Of a DNA stretch of 64,000 nucleotides, positions 33,474-42,749 are shown piece by piece; within the stretch, counting starts at the first letter, position 1, and each line of letters opens with the position of its first letter. The stretch spans positions 124,001-188,000 of the forward strand of contig NZ_QKYK01000004.1 in assembly GCF_003426815.1 (NCBI RefSeq), given 5' to 3'. The position numbers and the translations under genes were made by a program. Below the pieces are notes generated by a model. The model saw only the letters and a list, made by a program, of their open reading frames with translations. It ran no database searches and was not told where the DNA came from. Origin of the DNA: Desertimonas flava. GTDB lineage: Bacteria; Actinomycetota; Acidimicrobiia; Acidimicrobiales; Ilumatobacteraceae.

Positions 33474-35090
33474 TCACCGCCGGTTCGGCATCCGTGCCGG
33501 ATCGAGCCGTACATCGATGAGTAACGGGCGCCGTGAAGGGTCGGCGAGAGCGGTATCGATGAGGGTGAGATCGGCAGCGGTGTTCACGGTGACGCCGTGC
33601 GCGCCAAGGGCCGTCGCGACGGCGGCGAAACTCGGGCGGGTGAACAGCGACAGTCCCGGGTCGAGCCCGCGATCCACGAACTGGACATATTCGGCCCCGT
33701 AGCTGCCGTCGTTGCAGATGACCATGACGAGGTCGAGTTGTTCTCGCACGGCCGTGTCAAGTTCAGTGAGGCCACCGAGCAGGAACCCGCCGTCGCCGCA
33801 GACGACGACGCACGTTCGGTCGGGCGAGCCGATCGCTGAGCCGATCGCTGTCGCCACACCGAGCCCGATAGAGCCGAAGTTCAGCGCGACGTGCAGCGCT
33901 CTCGGCTCGGGCACGTGGAGTAGCCGCAATGGCTCGTAGCAGAACCGGCCGGCGTCGAACACGAGCGTTCGATCCGTCGGGAGGGCTCGCTCGAGATAGT
34001 TGCTGAGGGAGGTCACGTCGATGGGTCCGACGCTCGACGCTGGGACCGGCGGATCGGAGTTCGCCAGACGAGCGGCGAGCTCCGATGAGCGGAACGTCGT
34101 GGGCTCGATACCGGCCTCGTCGAGCCAGGCCACCATCGACGTGGCGATTCGACTGGCATCACCGACCACGCCACAGTCAACCGCGGTCAGTCGTCCCAGC
34201 TGCGTGGCGTCGATGTCGCACTGCACGACGCGCTTGGAACGAAGGAGTGCGCCGTCGACGGTCGTGCGCCGTGTGAGGGCGGCACCGAACGCCACGACGC
34301 AATCGCTGGCGGCGATCGCGTCGAGGGCGACGTCGGAGGCCAGGGTGCCAAAGATGCCCAGATCCCACGGATCTCCGCGGAACAGGTCGCGGGCCTTCAG
34401 GGTTGTCGCGACCGGGGCCCCGATTCGCTCGGCCAGAGCGACAAGTGCATCGCGAGCAGCGGGCGACGTGGCTCCGCGGCCAGCGAGGATGATTGGGCGA
34501 CGAGCACTGGCGACGATCCCCACGGCCTGGTCGAGGCGGTCCAGATCGGGCGCCGTCGCTTGGGTTCCGATTGGTTCGGGCGCGACTGCCTCGGCCGAGG
34601 TCTCGGCCCATTGGAGATCCGCAGGGACGTTCAACACGATTGGCCGGCGTTCGACCCAGGCACGACGGACGGCTACGGAGAGGTCGATGCTCACCGACGC
34701 GACCGATCTCACCGGTTCAAAGCCGGCGCCGGTTGCATTGACGAAGGCACGCTGGTCGATGTCCTGGAGATGCTCCCGATCCGACGCCGCCGTGTCACCG
34801 GCGATCAGGACGAGAGGCGTGCCGTCGCGAACTGCCTCGATCAGCGCAGTTGCGGTATTGGTGAGTGCCGGACCGTGGGTCACCGTCGCAACTCCGAGGC
34901 GGCCGCTACTGCGAGCGTATCCGGTGGCCATGAGCACCGAGCCTGCCTCAGCGGCGGCGGCCACGTACCGGCCGCCACCATCCCGTACGAAGTGGTCGAC
35001 CCAGTACAGGTTGGCATCGCCGATCAATCCGAAGACGACTTCGACTCCGTGAGCAGTGACGCTGCGAGAAAGGAGCTCGAAGCCTCTCAT
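33474..35090 (-). CDS. Thiamine-diphosphate-dependent enzyme (acetolactate-synthase-like)
   Basis: A 538-aa ThDP enzyme of the acetolactate synthase/benzoylformate decarboxylase/oxalyl-CoA decarboxylase type. The catalytic Glu is E48 (AAAAEAGSVL). The middle domain is Rossmann-like (RRPIILAGRGA). The ThDP/Mg motif is GDGGFLLGGLTELDTAV to CNDGSYG near the C terminus. Start ATG 35090 overlaps the livF stop by 3 bases (ATGA). Presence in a Liv-transporter operon suggests it acts on the imported 2-keto or CoA-linked substrate, by decarboxylation or carboligation. Exact activity is unassigned. Confidence 0.9.
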   Translation of the reverse strand: MRGFELLSRSVTAHGVEVVFGLIGDANLYWVDHFVRDGGGRYVAAAAEAGSVLMATGYARSSGRLGVATVTHGPALTNTATALIEAVRDGTPLVLIAGDTAASDREHLQDIDQRAFVNATGAGFEPVRSVASVSIDLSVAVRRAWVERRPIVLNVPADLQWAETSAEAVAPEPIGTQATAPDLDRLDQAVGIVASARRPIILAGRGATSPAARDALVALAERIGAPVATTLKARDLFRGDPWDLGIFGTLASDVALDAIAASDCVVAFGAALTRRTTVDGALLRSKRVVQCDIDATQLGRLTAVDCGVVGDASRIATSMVAWLDEAGIEPTTFRSSELAARLANSDPPVPASSVGPIDVTSLSNYLERALPTDRTLVFDAGRFCYEPLRLLHVPEPRALHVALNFGSIGLGVATAIGSAIGSPDRTCVVVCGDGGFLLGGLTELDTAVREQLDLVMVICNDGSYGAEYVQFVDRGLDPGLSLFTRPSFAAVATALGAHGVTVNTAADLTLIDTALADPSRRPLLIDVRLDPARMPNRR

Positions 35091-35806
35091 ACGTTCCCCA
35101 GATAGGCCTGGCGGATGGACGGGTCGTTGCGAAGCTCTGCAGCAGAGCCGGCAGCGACGATCTCCCCCAGCTTCATCACGATCCCACGATCGGCGAGTCC
35201 GAGTGCTTTGTCGGCGAGCTGCTCGACGAGCAGCACGGTCGTCCCGTGCTGATGAAGCTGATGGATGTGCTCGAGAACACGCTCCACCAGCACAGGTGCC
35301 AGGCCGAGCGACGGCTCGTCGAGCACGAGCAGTCGGGGCCTGGCCATCAGGCCCATGGAGATCGTTAACATTTGTTGCTCCCCACCCGAGAGAGCACCGG
35401 CACGCTGGCTGCTGCGCTCGGCGAGGATGGGGAACATCTCGAGCGCAGCGTCGATGTCGGCGGCGAGCTCGGCACGATGGCGTCGGCGGACATAGCCGCC
35501 GAGGCGAAGGTTCTCCATCACCGTGCTGGCGGGGAACAGCCGACGGTTCTCTGGCACCTGAACGAGACCAGCGGCGACGATACGCGCCGGCGACCACCTC
35601 GTGATGTCGACCCCGTCGAACTGGATCGACCCAGCCATCGCCCGCCGCAACCCGGACAGCGCCTTGAGCAATGTCGACTTACCTGCACCGTTGGCGCCGA
35701 CTATCGTCAGTAGCTCACCCCCCACCAAGTCGAACGACACGCCGTGAAGCACCGGCACCCCGTCGTAGCCAACGACGAGATCACGGATGCTGAGCAATGG
35801 CGTCAT
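35087..35806 (-). CDS. livF: Branched-chain-type ABC importer ATPase LivF
   Basis: 239 aa. LivF-type ATPase: Walker A GANGAGKST, Q-loop VPENRRLFPASTVMENL (diagnostic for LivF), signature LSGGEQQML, Walker B LLVLDEPSLGLAP. It overlaps the fused LivM-LivG gene by 4 bases (ATGA). With LivG, LivM, LivH and the binding protein it makes an importer for hydrophobic amino acids, amides, short acids or aromatic compounds; which one cannot be told. Confidence 0.95.
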   Translation of the reverse strand: MTPLLSIRDLVVGYDGVPVLHGVSFDLVGGELLTIVGANGAGKSTLLKALSGLRRAMAGSIQFDGVDITRWSPARIVAAGLVQVPENRRLFPASTVMENLRLGGYVRRRHRAELAADIDAALEMFPILAERSSQRAGALSGGEQQMLTISMGLMARPRLLVLDEPSLGLAPVLVERVLEHIHQLHQHGTTVLLVEQLADKALGLADRGIVMKLGEIVAAGSAAELRNDPSIRQAYLGNV

Positions 35807-37809
35807 GGCTGAGGCGCTGCCTCGAGCGTGCCCACCTGGGACTCGGCCTTGTCGGGGTCCGCGACGTCATCGTGTGCGTGCGAGTCGCCCAGGTATGCGC
35901 GCCGCACTGCCGGGTCGGCCCCGATCGATTCTGGGAGGCCATGAGCGATGACCCGTCCGAAGTCGATCACGGTGACGACATCGGCAAGCCGAAGCACCAT
36001 GTCGACGTGGTGCTCGACCAACAGAGTCGCGATACCGCGGCTCCGCAGCACCGCAATCATTGCCTCGAGGTGGTCGACCTCGGGGCCCGTCAGACCGGCG
36101 GCCGGCTCGTCCATGAGGATGAACCGCGGGCGGAGGGCGATGACCCGGGCCAGTTCCAGCAGGCGTCGTTCCCCCGGGGTGAGCGCCCCAGCCGGATCTG
36201 TCACGCGATGTTCGAGTCCGACGGCGGTGAGAATCGACACGGCCTCGTCGTAGAGCCGTCGCTCCTCACGCCGTGCCGCCGGCATGCGCAGTGCCTGACG
36301 GATGAGGCCGGTGGTGCGGTCCTGGTCGAGGGCGGCGAGCACGTTCTCGGCGGTCGACATCGTGCCGAAGACGAACGGCGTCTGGAAGGTACGGGTCAGT
36401 CCCGCAGTTGCACGCCCGTGGGCTGGACGGTCAAGCAGTGAACGCCCGAGGAATGTGATCGAGCCACGGTCGGGCGTCACGTACCCGGACACCGTGTTGA
36501 GGAACGTCGTCTTGCCAGAACCGTTCGGCCCGAGGAGAGCGTGAATCTCCCCGGCGCGCACCTCGAGGTTGAGTCCAGCGAGCGCTTGTACACCGCCGAG
36601 GTTTACATGCACGTCCTGGGCGACGAAGATCGTTTCGGCAGCGTGGTCTGTGAGGTCGTCGAGCGCATCCCCGAAGCGCTGCAGCGCCTGACGCCGATGC
36701 GCATCGGCTTCGGCGTCGTGACGATCTGCCGCCACAGCAGGCGTGTCCGAGAGCCGCGGATCGGGGGACCCGATACGGCGCAGGCGGGCGGACACCCATG
36801 AGCGCAATGCGTGAACGCCGACGACGACACCGCCGGGGCTGATCCAGACGAGCAAGAGGAGCGCACCCCCGTAGACCAACAGGGTCGCCGGACCGGGCGA
36901 GCTGCTGACCCGCTCGACCTCGATCGGTACCCGGAACAGCACGACGGCCCCGATGAGGGGTCCGGCGAGCGTACCGGCCCCGCCGAAGATGACCATGAGC
37001 AAGAAGAGCACGGCGAGGTCGAAGTGAAAGGTGTCGGGAGCAATGAAGCCAATCAGGGGTGCGTAGAGGGCTCCAGCGGCGGCTGCGAACGCCGATGAGA
37101 CGGCGAAACTGCGGACTTTGACCCGCTGGACGTGAATGCCCATCGACTGAGCAGCCACAGGGCTTGTCTCAACGGCTCTCGAGTTGCGCCCGAATGACGA
37201 CCGCAGGAGATTGTGGGCCAGGACATACGCCAACACGACGACCACGACCAGCACCCAGTAGAAGGAGTCGAGGTCGTCGAACCCAGCAGGGAATTTGATC
37301 CTGCGGAAGCCGGTCCCACCGCCCGTCAGGGACGTCCACTGCAGAGCTAGCTTCTGCGTTGTCAGGGTATACGCCAGCGTGACCATGGCGAAGGTGAACA
37401 GTCCGAGACGTGTGCCGGGCAGTCCGAGCACGAAACCGACGAGGGCGGATCCGACGGTGACCACGATGAGTGCCGGCCAGTAACTCCACCCGTACGTCAC
37501 GGTGAGGATTGATGATCCGTACGCACCTATGGCGAAGAAGGCCGTGTGTCCCATCGAGATGAGTCCCGATTGAGTCAGTAGATTGAGGCCGATCGCGGCG
37601 ATCAAGTAGGTCAACAGCAAGCTTGTGTTGAACACCTCGTACTGATTGCTCGCAATATGCAGTTGCTGTGAGAGCGGCCACGTGATGACGCTGCTGACAC
37701 CGCTGACTATTTCTGAGAAGAGGCGCGGACCAAGTAGCAATGCTCCGAGCAGTACCGCGTGGGCAATCCAACTGCGCCGACCGCCCGTGACAGAGGTGAC
37801 AGGTTCCAT
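35803..37809 (-). CDS. Fused LivM permease-LivG ATPase
   Basis: 668 aa. Residues 1-335 are a LivM-type permease (TM helices; GLNLLTQSGLISMGHTAFFAIGAYGSS and the cytoplasmic FGRNSRAVETSPVAAQSMGI loop). A charged linker (about 340-395) leads to a LivG-type ATPase: Walker A GPNGSGKT (427-434), LTRTFQTP Q-loop, signature LTPGERR (543-549, variant of LSxGE), Walker B FILMDEP (563-569) and the H-loop EHHVDMV. Such LivM-LivG fusions occur in many high-GC genomes and fix a 1:1 ratio. ATG 37809 overlaps the livH stop by one base (TGATG). Confidence 0.95.
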   Translation of the reverse strand: MEPVTSVTGGRRSWIAHAVLLGALLLGPRLFSEIVSGVSSVITWPLSQQLHIASNQYEVFNTSLLLTYLIAAIGLNLLTQSGLISMGHTAFFAIGAYGSSILTVTYGWSYWPALIVVTVGSALVGFVLGLPGTRLGLFTFAMVTLAYTLTTQKLALQWTSLTGGGTGFRRIKFPAGFDDLDSFYWVLVVVVVLAYVLAHNLLRSSFGRNSRAVETSPVAAQSMGIHVQRVKVRSFAVSSAFAAAAGALYAPLIGFIAPDTFHFDLAVLFLLMVIFGGAGTLAGPLIGAVVLFRVPIEVERVSSSPGPATLLVYGGALLLLVWISPGGVVVGVHALRSWVSARLRRIGSPDPRLSDTPAVAADRHDAEADAHRRQALQRFGDALDDLTDHAAETIFVAQDVHVNLGGVQALAGLNLEVRAGEIHALLGPNGSGKTTFLNTVSGYVTPDRGSITFLGRSLLDRPAHGRATAGLTRTFQTPFVFGTMSTAENVLAALDQDRTTGLIRQALRMPAARREERRLYDEAVSILTAVGLEHRVTDPAGALTPGERRLLELARVIALRPRFILMDEPAAGLTGPEVDHLEAMIAVLRSRGIATLLVEHHVDMVLRLADVVTVIDFGRVIAHGLPESIGADPAVRRAYLGDSHAHDDVADPDKAESQVGTLEAAPQP

Positions 37810-38720
37810 CAGACAGCCCTCGCGGCTCGTCCGGTCAGCCCACCCGGCCGCGCGACCAAGAACACGATGAGTACCGTGAACACGATTGGCTCCTGATAGC
37901 CCCCGCCGTTGGGGATGATGTCGGCACCGGCTGATTCGACGACACCGAGCAATAGTCCGCCAACCAGAGTCCCGCGGATCGAGGGGATGCCGCCTACCGC
38001 GCAGGCGATGAACCCCTTCAAAGCGAACAACAGGCCGATCGTCGCGAAAGCGCTGGTGATGGGTGCTGTGATGAACCCGAATGCTCCGGCCAGCGCCGAA
38101 CCGAGCGCGAAGGCGAACATCGAGTACCGCTCGACGGGAATCGCCCGCAGTCGGGCCGCCTCGCGGTCCTGTGCAATCGCCATCAGCGCCTGCCCGGCGA
38201 GGCGGCGGCTGTAGAAGGCGCCCAGCGACAATGCGGCTGCAATTGCTGAGGCCAGCAGCAACAACCGCTGCGGCTCCAGCCGCAGACCGCCGATCTCGCT
38301 CACTCCCCAGAAGTCGGGATCGATGATCGGCGGCATCCGACGTACGTCCGACCCCATCGTCAATGAAAAGGCAGATCGCAAGATGATCGCTGCACCCAGC
38401 GTTGACAGCAGCCAGCCATGTTGGCTCGAGAGACCGCCTCCCGACCTCGCCGTCCGGCGCAATGCCGGCCGTACCGCGAGACGCTCCTCGACGGCACCGA
38501 TCAGGCCGGTCGCAAGAATGACCAACGGGAACGCCACGTACAGTGGCAGGCCGAAGCTGACGACGAACAGCGCCCCGAGCATGCCGCCGGCCATGAACAT
38601 CTCGCCTTGGGCGAAGTTCATGACATGAGTGGTAGCGAAGATGATGTTGTAGCCCATTCCGAGCGCCGCATAGACGGCGCCTTGGCACAGGCCGGCGATG
38701 ATCAAGTTGATCCAGTGCAC
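37809..38720 (-). CDS. livH: Branched-chain-type ABC importer permease LivH
   Basis: A 303-aa LivH permease with about eight TM helices. Markers: AALGMGYNIIFATTHVMNFAQGEMFMAGGMLGA at the N terminus and the loop RAAALRAIPVERY-like sequence (AQDREAARLRAIPVERYSMFAFALGSALAG). It is 129 bases downstream of the binding-protein gene, from which it is separated by a 13-bp hairpin, and is read in the same direction. Confidence 0.95.
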   Translation of the reverse strand: MHWINLIIAGLCQGAVYAALGMGYNIIFATTHVMNFAQGEMFMAGGMLGALFVVSFGLPLYVAFPLVILATGLIGAVEERLAVRPALRRTARSGGGLSSQHGWLLSTLGAAIILRSAFSLTMGSDVRRMPPIIDPDFWGVSEIGGLRLEPQRLLLLASAIAAALSLGAFYSRRLAGQALMAIAQDREAARLRAIPVERYSMFAFALGSALAGAFGFITAPITSAFATIGLLFALKGFIACAVGGIPSIRGTLVGGLLLGVVESAGADIIPNGGGYQEPIVFTVLIVFLVARPGGLTGRAARAV

Positions 38721-38775
38721 AGTGTCTCTCGTGGGTGCTTGCGGAAGAGAAGGGCCGATCGGACCGCGCCGACCC

Positions 38776-38806
38776 GTCCGGTCCCGCCTCGTGGGCGGGA
38801 CCGGAC
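38776..38806 (-). terminator. Intra-operon hairpin between binding-protein gene and livH
   Basis: GTCCGGTCCCGCC and GGCGGGACCGGAC form a perfect 13-bp stem with a 5-base loop. No T-run follows in the direction of transcription, so it is more likely a partial terminator or mRNA-stabilising structure than a full stop. It parallels the hairpin at 18588 in the other importer operon. Confidence 0.72.
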
Positions 38807-38849
38807 GACGTCTCCGAGATCTGGGACGGTCAGTTCCTGGTGGACCGAC

Positions 38850-40085
38850 TCACGAACTCGCCGTGAGCACACCGTCGGACTGAGACGCAGCGAGGACCAT
38901 CGTCAGGTACTCGGGGAGCACCCCGAGGTGCGACTCAGGACTGAACTGCAGTGTGCCGACGATTGCCTCGACAGGGTTGGCCTCCAGCCACGCCTTGACA
39001 TCGTCGGGATCGAGTGAGTTCGCCTCGTTCGCAGCGATGATCATCGGAATCGTCGCGTCGTAGGCCAGCGATGCGTTGGCGAGATTGAGCGTCAACGGGT
39101 CCTCGCCGACAAACTCCTTAAGCGCGGCGTGGAACGCAGCGCACAGCTCGCCTCGCGGGGGACCGTCCTCGCCCGTACGCGTGCAGCTCTTGATGGCCTG
39201 ACCCGCGTAGACGTTCTCTAGGCCAGCCTCACCGACGGCGTCGAGGACGCCCTGCGTCGCCGTGCCGATGAACGAGATCGCCGGGAGGTCTGTCATTCGC
39301 AGTGCTTCGCGTGCGTGCAGCGCTGCGATGAGATCAGCGCCTGTCGCCAGTACCAACATCGCGTCGGGATCGGCGTCCTGCAGCCGCTGCATCGCCGCGG
39401 TCATGTCGGTCGTACCAGGTTCCACTACCTCGACCGCGGCGACCTCGAACAGGTCGTTGTTGATGATGGCGTCGCGGCTCTCGAGTCCGAGTTGGAAGTT
39501 GATCACGAGCAACGCGGGCCGCTCCGACCCGAGTTCCTGGAGATAGTCGACCCACGTCGGAGCAAGCCGGTTGATCGTCACTGCCGGAACAAAGGTGTAG
39601 GGGTAGGTCTCCGGGTCGTCGCCGGCGGCATCGAGTCCGGCCGGGACGAATTGAATCACTCCCTCGTTGTTGACGATGTCGAGCGAACCGCCGACTGTCG
39701 ACGAACTCGATGGTCCCACGACGAAATCAACCTCGTTCTCGTAGACCAGCTGCCGGACGACCTGGGCCGCCTGGGTGGGGTCGCCAGCGTCATCTTTGAC
39801 GATCAGCTCGAGGCAACGGCCGAGGATTCCCGAGCTGCCAGGGTAGGCCGGGATGGTGCCGGTGTTGGCCTGCTCGATGGCGAGCTCGATGGCCGGCACG
39901 AAGGTATCCCCGTAGCTGGCGATCGGGCCGGTCAGAGGCACCGACACGCCCACCTTGACCGGATCGTTGTCGTCGCAGGCGCCGGGAGGTGCCGACGCGA
40001 ACGATGCGGCCGTACCCCCCGTCACAATGGCGCCGCACACCACTAGTGCACTTCCGAGTGAGAACGCTGTGCGTCCCGTAGTCAT
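38850..40085 (-). CDS. Branched-chain-type ABC importer solute-binding protein
   Basis: 411 aa, of the LivK/Leu-binding type (periplasmic-binding protein type 1). A signal peptide is seen (TTGRTAFSLGSALVVCGAIVTGG, cleavage near FASA). The mature region has VKVGVSVPLTGPIASYGDTFVPAIELAIEQAN and VKDDAGDPTQAAQVVRQLVYENEVDFVVGP, the standard ligand-cleft segments. ATG 40085 has AAGGGGG about 7 bases upstream. First gene of the Liv operon. The acyl-CoA dehydrogenase gene 40408 lies 322 bases upstream on the same strand, so this operon probably has its own promoter there. Confidence 0.93.
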   Translation of the reverse strand: MTTGRTAFSLGSALVVCGAIVTGGTAASFASAPPGACDDNDPVKVGVSVPLTGPIASYGDTFVPAIELAIEQANTGTIPAYPGSSGILGRCLELIVKDDAGDPTQAAQVVRQLVYENEVDFVVGPSSSSTVGGSLDIVNNEGVIQFVPAGLDAAGDDPETYPYTFVPAVTINRLAPTWVDYLQELGSERPALLVINFQLGLESRDAIINNDLFEVAAVEVVEPGTTDMTAAMQRLQDADPDAMLVLATGADLIAALHAREALRMTDLPAISFIGTATQGVLDAVGEAGLENVYAGQAIKSCTRTGEDGPPRGELCAAFHAALKEFVGEDPLTLNLANASLAYDATIPMIIAANEANSLDPDDVKAWLEANPVEAIVGTLQFSPESHLGVLPEYLTMVLAASQSDGVLTASS

Positions 40086-40407
40086 GTCATTCCCCCTTGT
40101 ATCGATGTGAGATTTCGAGCCGGATCTGGCCGTGGTTGTGTGGCCGGTACGGACCGGCTGACTGCGTGGGTTCTCCTCCCGCGTCCGAGCAGTGCTCGCG
40201 AGTGCTCGTCTTGGCACCGTGGACCGGGTCCGCGGAACGGGAGGCCCGCGTCGGCGCGCGGGCCATTCAGCGTTGACGACGTCGAAGGCCTCGCGAAACG
40301 CCTGCGAGCGCCCGCCGACGCCGAGCAACGGACCCTCGAGTGGCCACGCAAGCCTGATCCGAACATTTCGGTGACGATCAAGGACTTGCCGCGCGGCCTG
40401 ACGTCCC
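40086..40407. other. Intergenic region with probable Liv-operon promoter
   Basis: 322 bases between a co-directional catabolic operon and the Liv operon. No gene is supported; translated frames are Arg/Pro-rich. I see no copy of the TTGACTGGCCAGTCAA motif here, so the Liv importer may be controlled differently, perhaps by the GntR protein. Confidence 0.45.
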
Positions 40408-41298
40408 TCATCGCTCCACCTGGGGCTGCTGCACTCTCGCTCGGAGTCCGAGCGGCAAGACGACCGAGCACTCGCGGATTCCCGCGCTGAACCTGGCAAT
40501 GTCCGACTCGATCGCGAATCCGAGCGCTCCGTGGACTTGGTGGACGGCGAACGCCGCTCGCATCGCCGCACGGCTGGCCACGATGCGGGCCTGCGCAGCG
40601 AGGAGCCCGAGCTTCTCTGGCCCCTCGGTAACGGCGGCGAGGCGGGTCAGGTCGCGCGCCGCGCCAACTTCGGCAGCAGCCGCGGCGAGCGGATGCGATA
40701 CCGCGTGGAAGCGGCCGATGGGTCCGCCGAACTGGCGCCGCTCGCGGGCATGAACCGCACCTCGCTCGAGCAGATGAGTGGCGGCGCCGGTGACCCAGGC
40801 AGCGACCGTGAGATCACCGTACCGGTAGCCCTCAAGAGCGTTGTCGAGCTCCACTTTGCGTCGCGTCGTGCCACGTGCCCACGGCCGGTCGGCCAGCGTC
40901 GTGAACGGCTCGAGCGGTCCGTCTGCCTCGACGAGCCAAGCGTTGGTCCCGTCAACCTCGATGAGGATGTCGGCGCGCTGACCCCAGCTGACCAGGCCAT
41001 CAACAACCAAGCCGACCATTGCACCCGACGTCGCCGCCTCGTGAAGGGGGCCGGTAAGAACCTGCGCGGCGAACGCGGCGGCGACGAGCGGCCCGGGGTG
41101 GCCGACCGCGCCGAGCGCCTCCATCGCCGCGATCATGTCGGGCGCCGCGCCGTAACCGGCGGAGCCGAGGGCGAGCACTCCGATCTCGGCGAGCACGCCC
41201 CAGCGCGGCGCCGCCATCGCATCCTCGGGGTCAGCGCACGCCGCAGCCACAGACTGCGCGAGCGCGACTTGCTCGGCCGAAGGTTCGAGGCTCAACAT
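40408..41298 (-). CDS. Short acyl-CoA dehydrogenase-like beta subunit, cassette B
   Basis: 296 aa, a reduced acyl-CoA dehydrogenase paralogous to 27605-28513. Both carry the ARERRQFGGPIGRFHAVSHPLAAAAAEV-type helix and QVHGALGFAIESDIARFSAGIRE C-terminal motif, and both lack the SEPxAGSD middle motif. ATG 41298 overlaps the acyl-CoA synthetase stop by 7 bases. It is presumed to pair with the 369-aa subunit encoded at 42746. Confidence 0.88.
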   Translation of the reverse strand: MLSLEPSAEQVALAQSVAAACADPEDAMAAPRWGVLAEIGVLALGSAGYGAAPDMIAAMEALGAVGHPGPLVAAAFAAQVLTGPLHEAATSGAMVGLVVDGLVSWGQRADILIEVDGTNAWLVEADGPLEPFTTLADRPWARGTTRRKVELDNALEGYRYGDLTVAAWVTGAATHLLERGAVHARERRQFGGPIGRFHAVSHPLAAAAAEVGAARDLTRLAAVTEGPEKLGLLAAQARIVASRAAMRAAFAVHQVHGALGFAIESDIARFSAGIRECSVVLPLGLRARVQQPQVER

Positions 41299-42749
41299 GA
41301 CGCCAGCACCTCCATGAGGGCAGCGCGGTCGAGCTTCATGTTCGGTGTGTACGGCAGGGCCTCGACTGCGAGGATCCTCTTCGGCACCTTGAATCGCGCG
41401 AGGTTGGCACGGCAGTGTTCCACGAGGTCCGAGACTGTTGTCGTCGAGGCCTCGGTGAGTACGACCGCGGCCTCCACTCTTTCGCCCCATTCCGGATCGG
41501 GCCGGCCGACAACGGCGGCCTCGGCGACCGCTGGATGGGTGAGCAGCGCGTCCTCGACCTCGGCTGGGAACACGGCTTCGCCCCCCGTCTTGATCAACTC
41601 CTTGCGACGACCCGCAAGATGCAAATAGCCGTCGCGATCAAGCAGGCCGAGATCTCCCGATCGAATGAAGCCATCGACGGTGAAGGGTTCATCCGCTGCG
41701 GCACCAGCCAGGTAGCCGTCCATCTGCCACGGCGACGAGACCATGATCTCGCCGACAGTTCCGGCAGACTGTTCGGCGCCGGAGTCATCGACGATCTTCA
41801 GCCGGACACCCGAAACCGGCCGCCCCACGCCGCGCCCATCGTTGATCTCCTCGGGGAACACTCGTGTGACCGCACCGAACTCAGTGGCGCCGTAACCCGT
41901 GAACACCTGCGCGGCCGGAAACGCGGTCAGCAGTGTCTTCGCAAAGTCGGCCGAGCTGCGCGCGGCACCGAAGATCAGCGTCGGGCGGGCGGCAGGATGT
42001 GGCCCCGGACCCGCCATCGCGAGAACCCGTGCCATCACCGTCGGCGTGGCAAAGACACGGCTCGGTCTCGGCGAGAGCAGTGTTGCCACCGCGTCGTCGT
42101 CGACCTGGCGATGCAACGATGCAGTCCCGCCGACAAGCAGAGTCGTCAGGAGCCCCGTCACCATCGTCACGTGGAAGAACGGTGACAGGTACACCTCACG
42201 GTGCTGCGGGGTCACCCTGAGGTTTTGGGCCGACGACAGAAGAGCGAGCACGAGTGAGCGGTGGCTCCAACGAGCAGCCTTCGGAGTCCCGGTGGTACCG
42301 CCGGTGGGAAAGGCGATCGCCAGGTCGTCCTCGTTGGCTGTATCCGGGTTGACGTCGCCGTCAGATCCGGAAGCGAGCAGCTCGTCGAAGTGGCGCCACG
42401 ATGGGTCTCCACCGGTGGTGTCGACGAACGCGACGGCCGCACCGATGCGACCTACATACGTCTGCTGCTCCCGCGACGTCAGGTGAGGGTTGAGCGGCGC
42501 GACGACCATCCCTGCTCGCAGAATCCCAACAATCACGCATACGTGGTCGACTGAGCCAGAGGCGGCCACCGCGACGAGGTCACCCGGGGTGTAGCCGTCG
42601 TCACGTAGCTGGTCGCGAACCGAGGTCGACCGGTCCCACAACTCGGCGTACGTCAATGTCCTCGACTGGTCAGTGATCGCCGGCAGCCGGCCGCGATGGA
42701 CACTGTGAGCTCGGAGGACCTCCGACAGTAGGAGCGGGGATCTATTCAT
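41292..42749 (-). CDS. AMP-dependent acyl-CoA synthetase/ligase
   Basis: A 485-aa ANL-superfamily ligase that activates a carboxylic acid with ATP and CoA. Motifs: P-loop FPTGGTTGTPKAARW, A5 YGATEFGAVT, RSGDLGLLDRDGYLHLAGRRKELIKTGGEAVFPAEVE, and the C-terminal catalytic Lys in TPNMKLDRA. ATG 42749 overlaps the upstream gene by ATGA. Its presence in cassette B but not A suggests cassette B starts from a free acid, whereas A may rely on the CoA-transferases. Confidence 0.92.
   Translation of the reverse strand: MNRSPLLLSEVLRAHSVHRGRLPAITDQSRTLTYAELWDRSTSVRDQLRDDGYTPGDLVAVAASGSVDHVCVIVGILRAGMVVAPLNPHLTSREQQTYVGRIGAAVAFVDTTGGDPSWRHFDELLASGSDGDVNPDTANEDDLAIAFPTGGTTGTPKAARWSHRSLVLALLSSAQNLRVTPQHREVYLSPFFHVTMVTGLLTTLLVGGTASLHRQVDDDAVATLLSPRPSRVFATPTVMARVLAMAGPGPHPAARPTLIFGAARSSADFAKTLLTAFPAAQVFTGYGATEFGAVTRVFPEEINDGRGVGRPVSGVRLKIVDDSGAEQSAGTVGEIMVSSPWQMDGYLAGAAADEPFTVDGFIRSGDLGLLDRDGYLHLAGRRKELIKTGGEAVFPAEVEDALLTHPAVAEAAVVGRPDPEWGERVEAAVVLTEASTTTVSDLVEHCRANLARFKVPKRILAVEALPYTPNMKLDRAALMEVLASC

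Noticed and set aside
35803-38688. 961-codon frame as a giant LivH-LivM-LivG-like protein
   Set aside because: The first about 290 codons are an out-of-frame shadow of livH; the real fused LivM-LivG starts at 37809.
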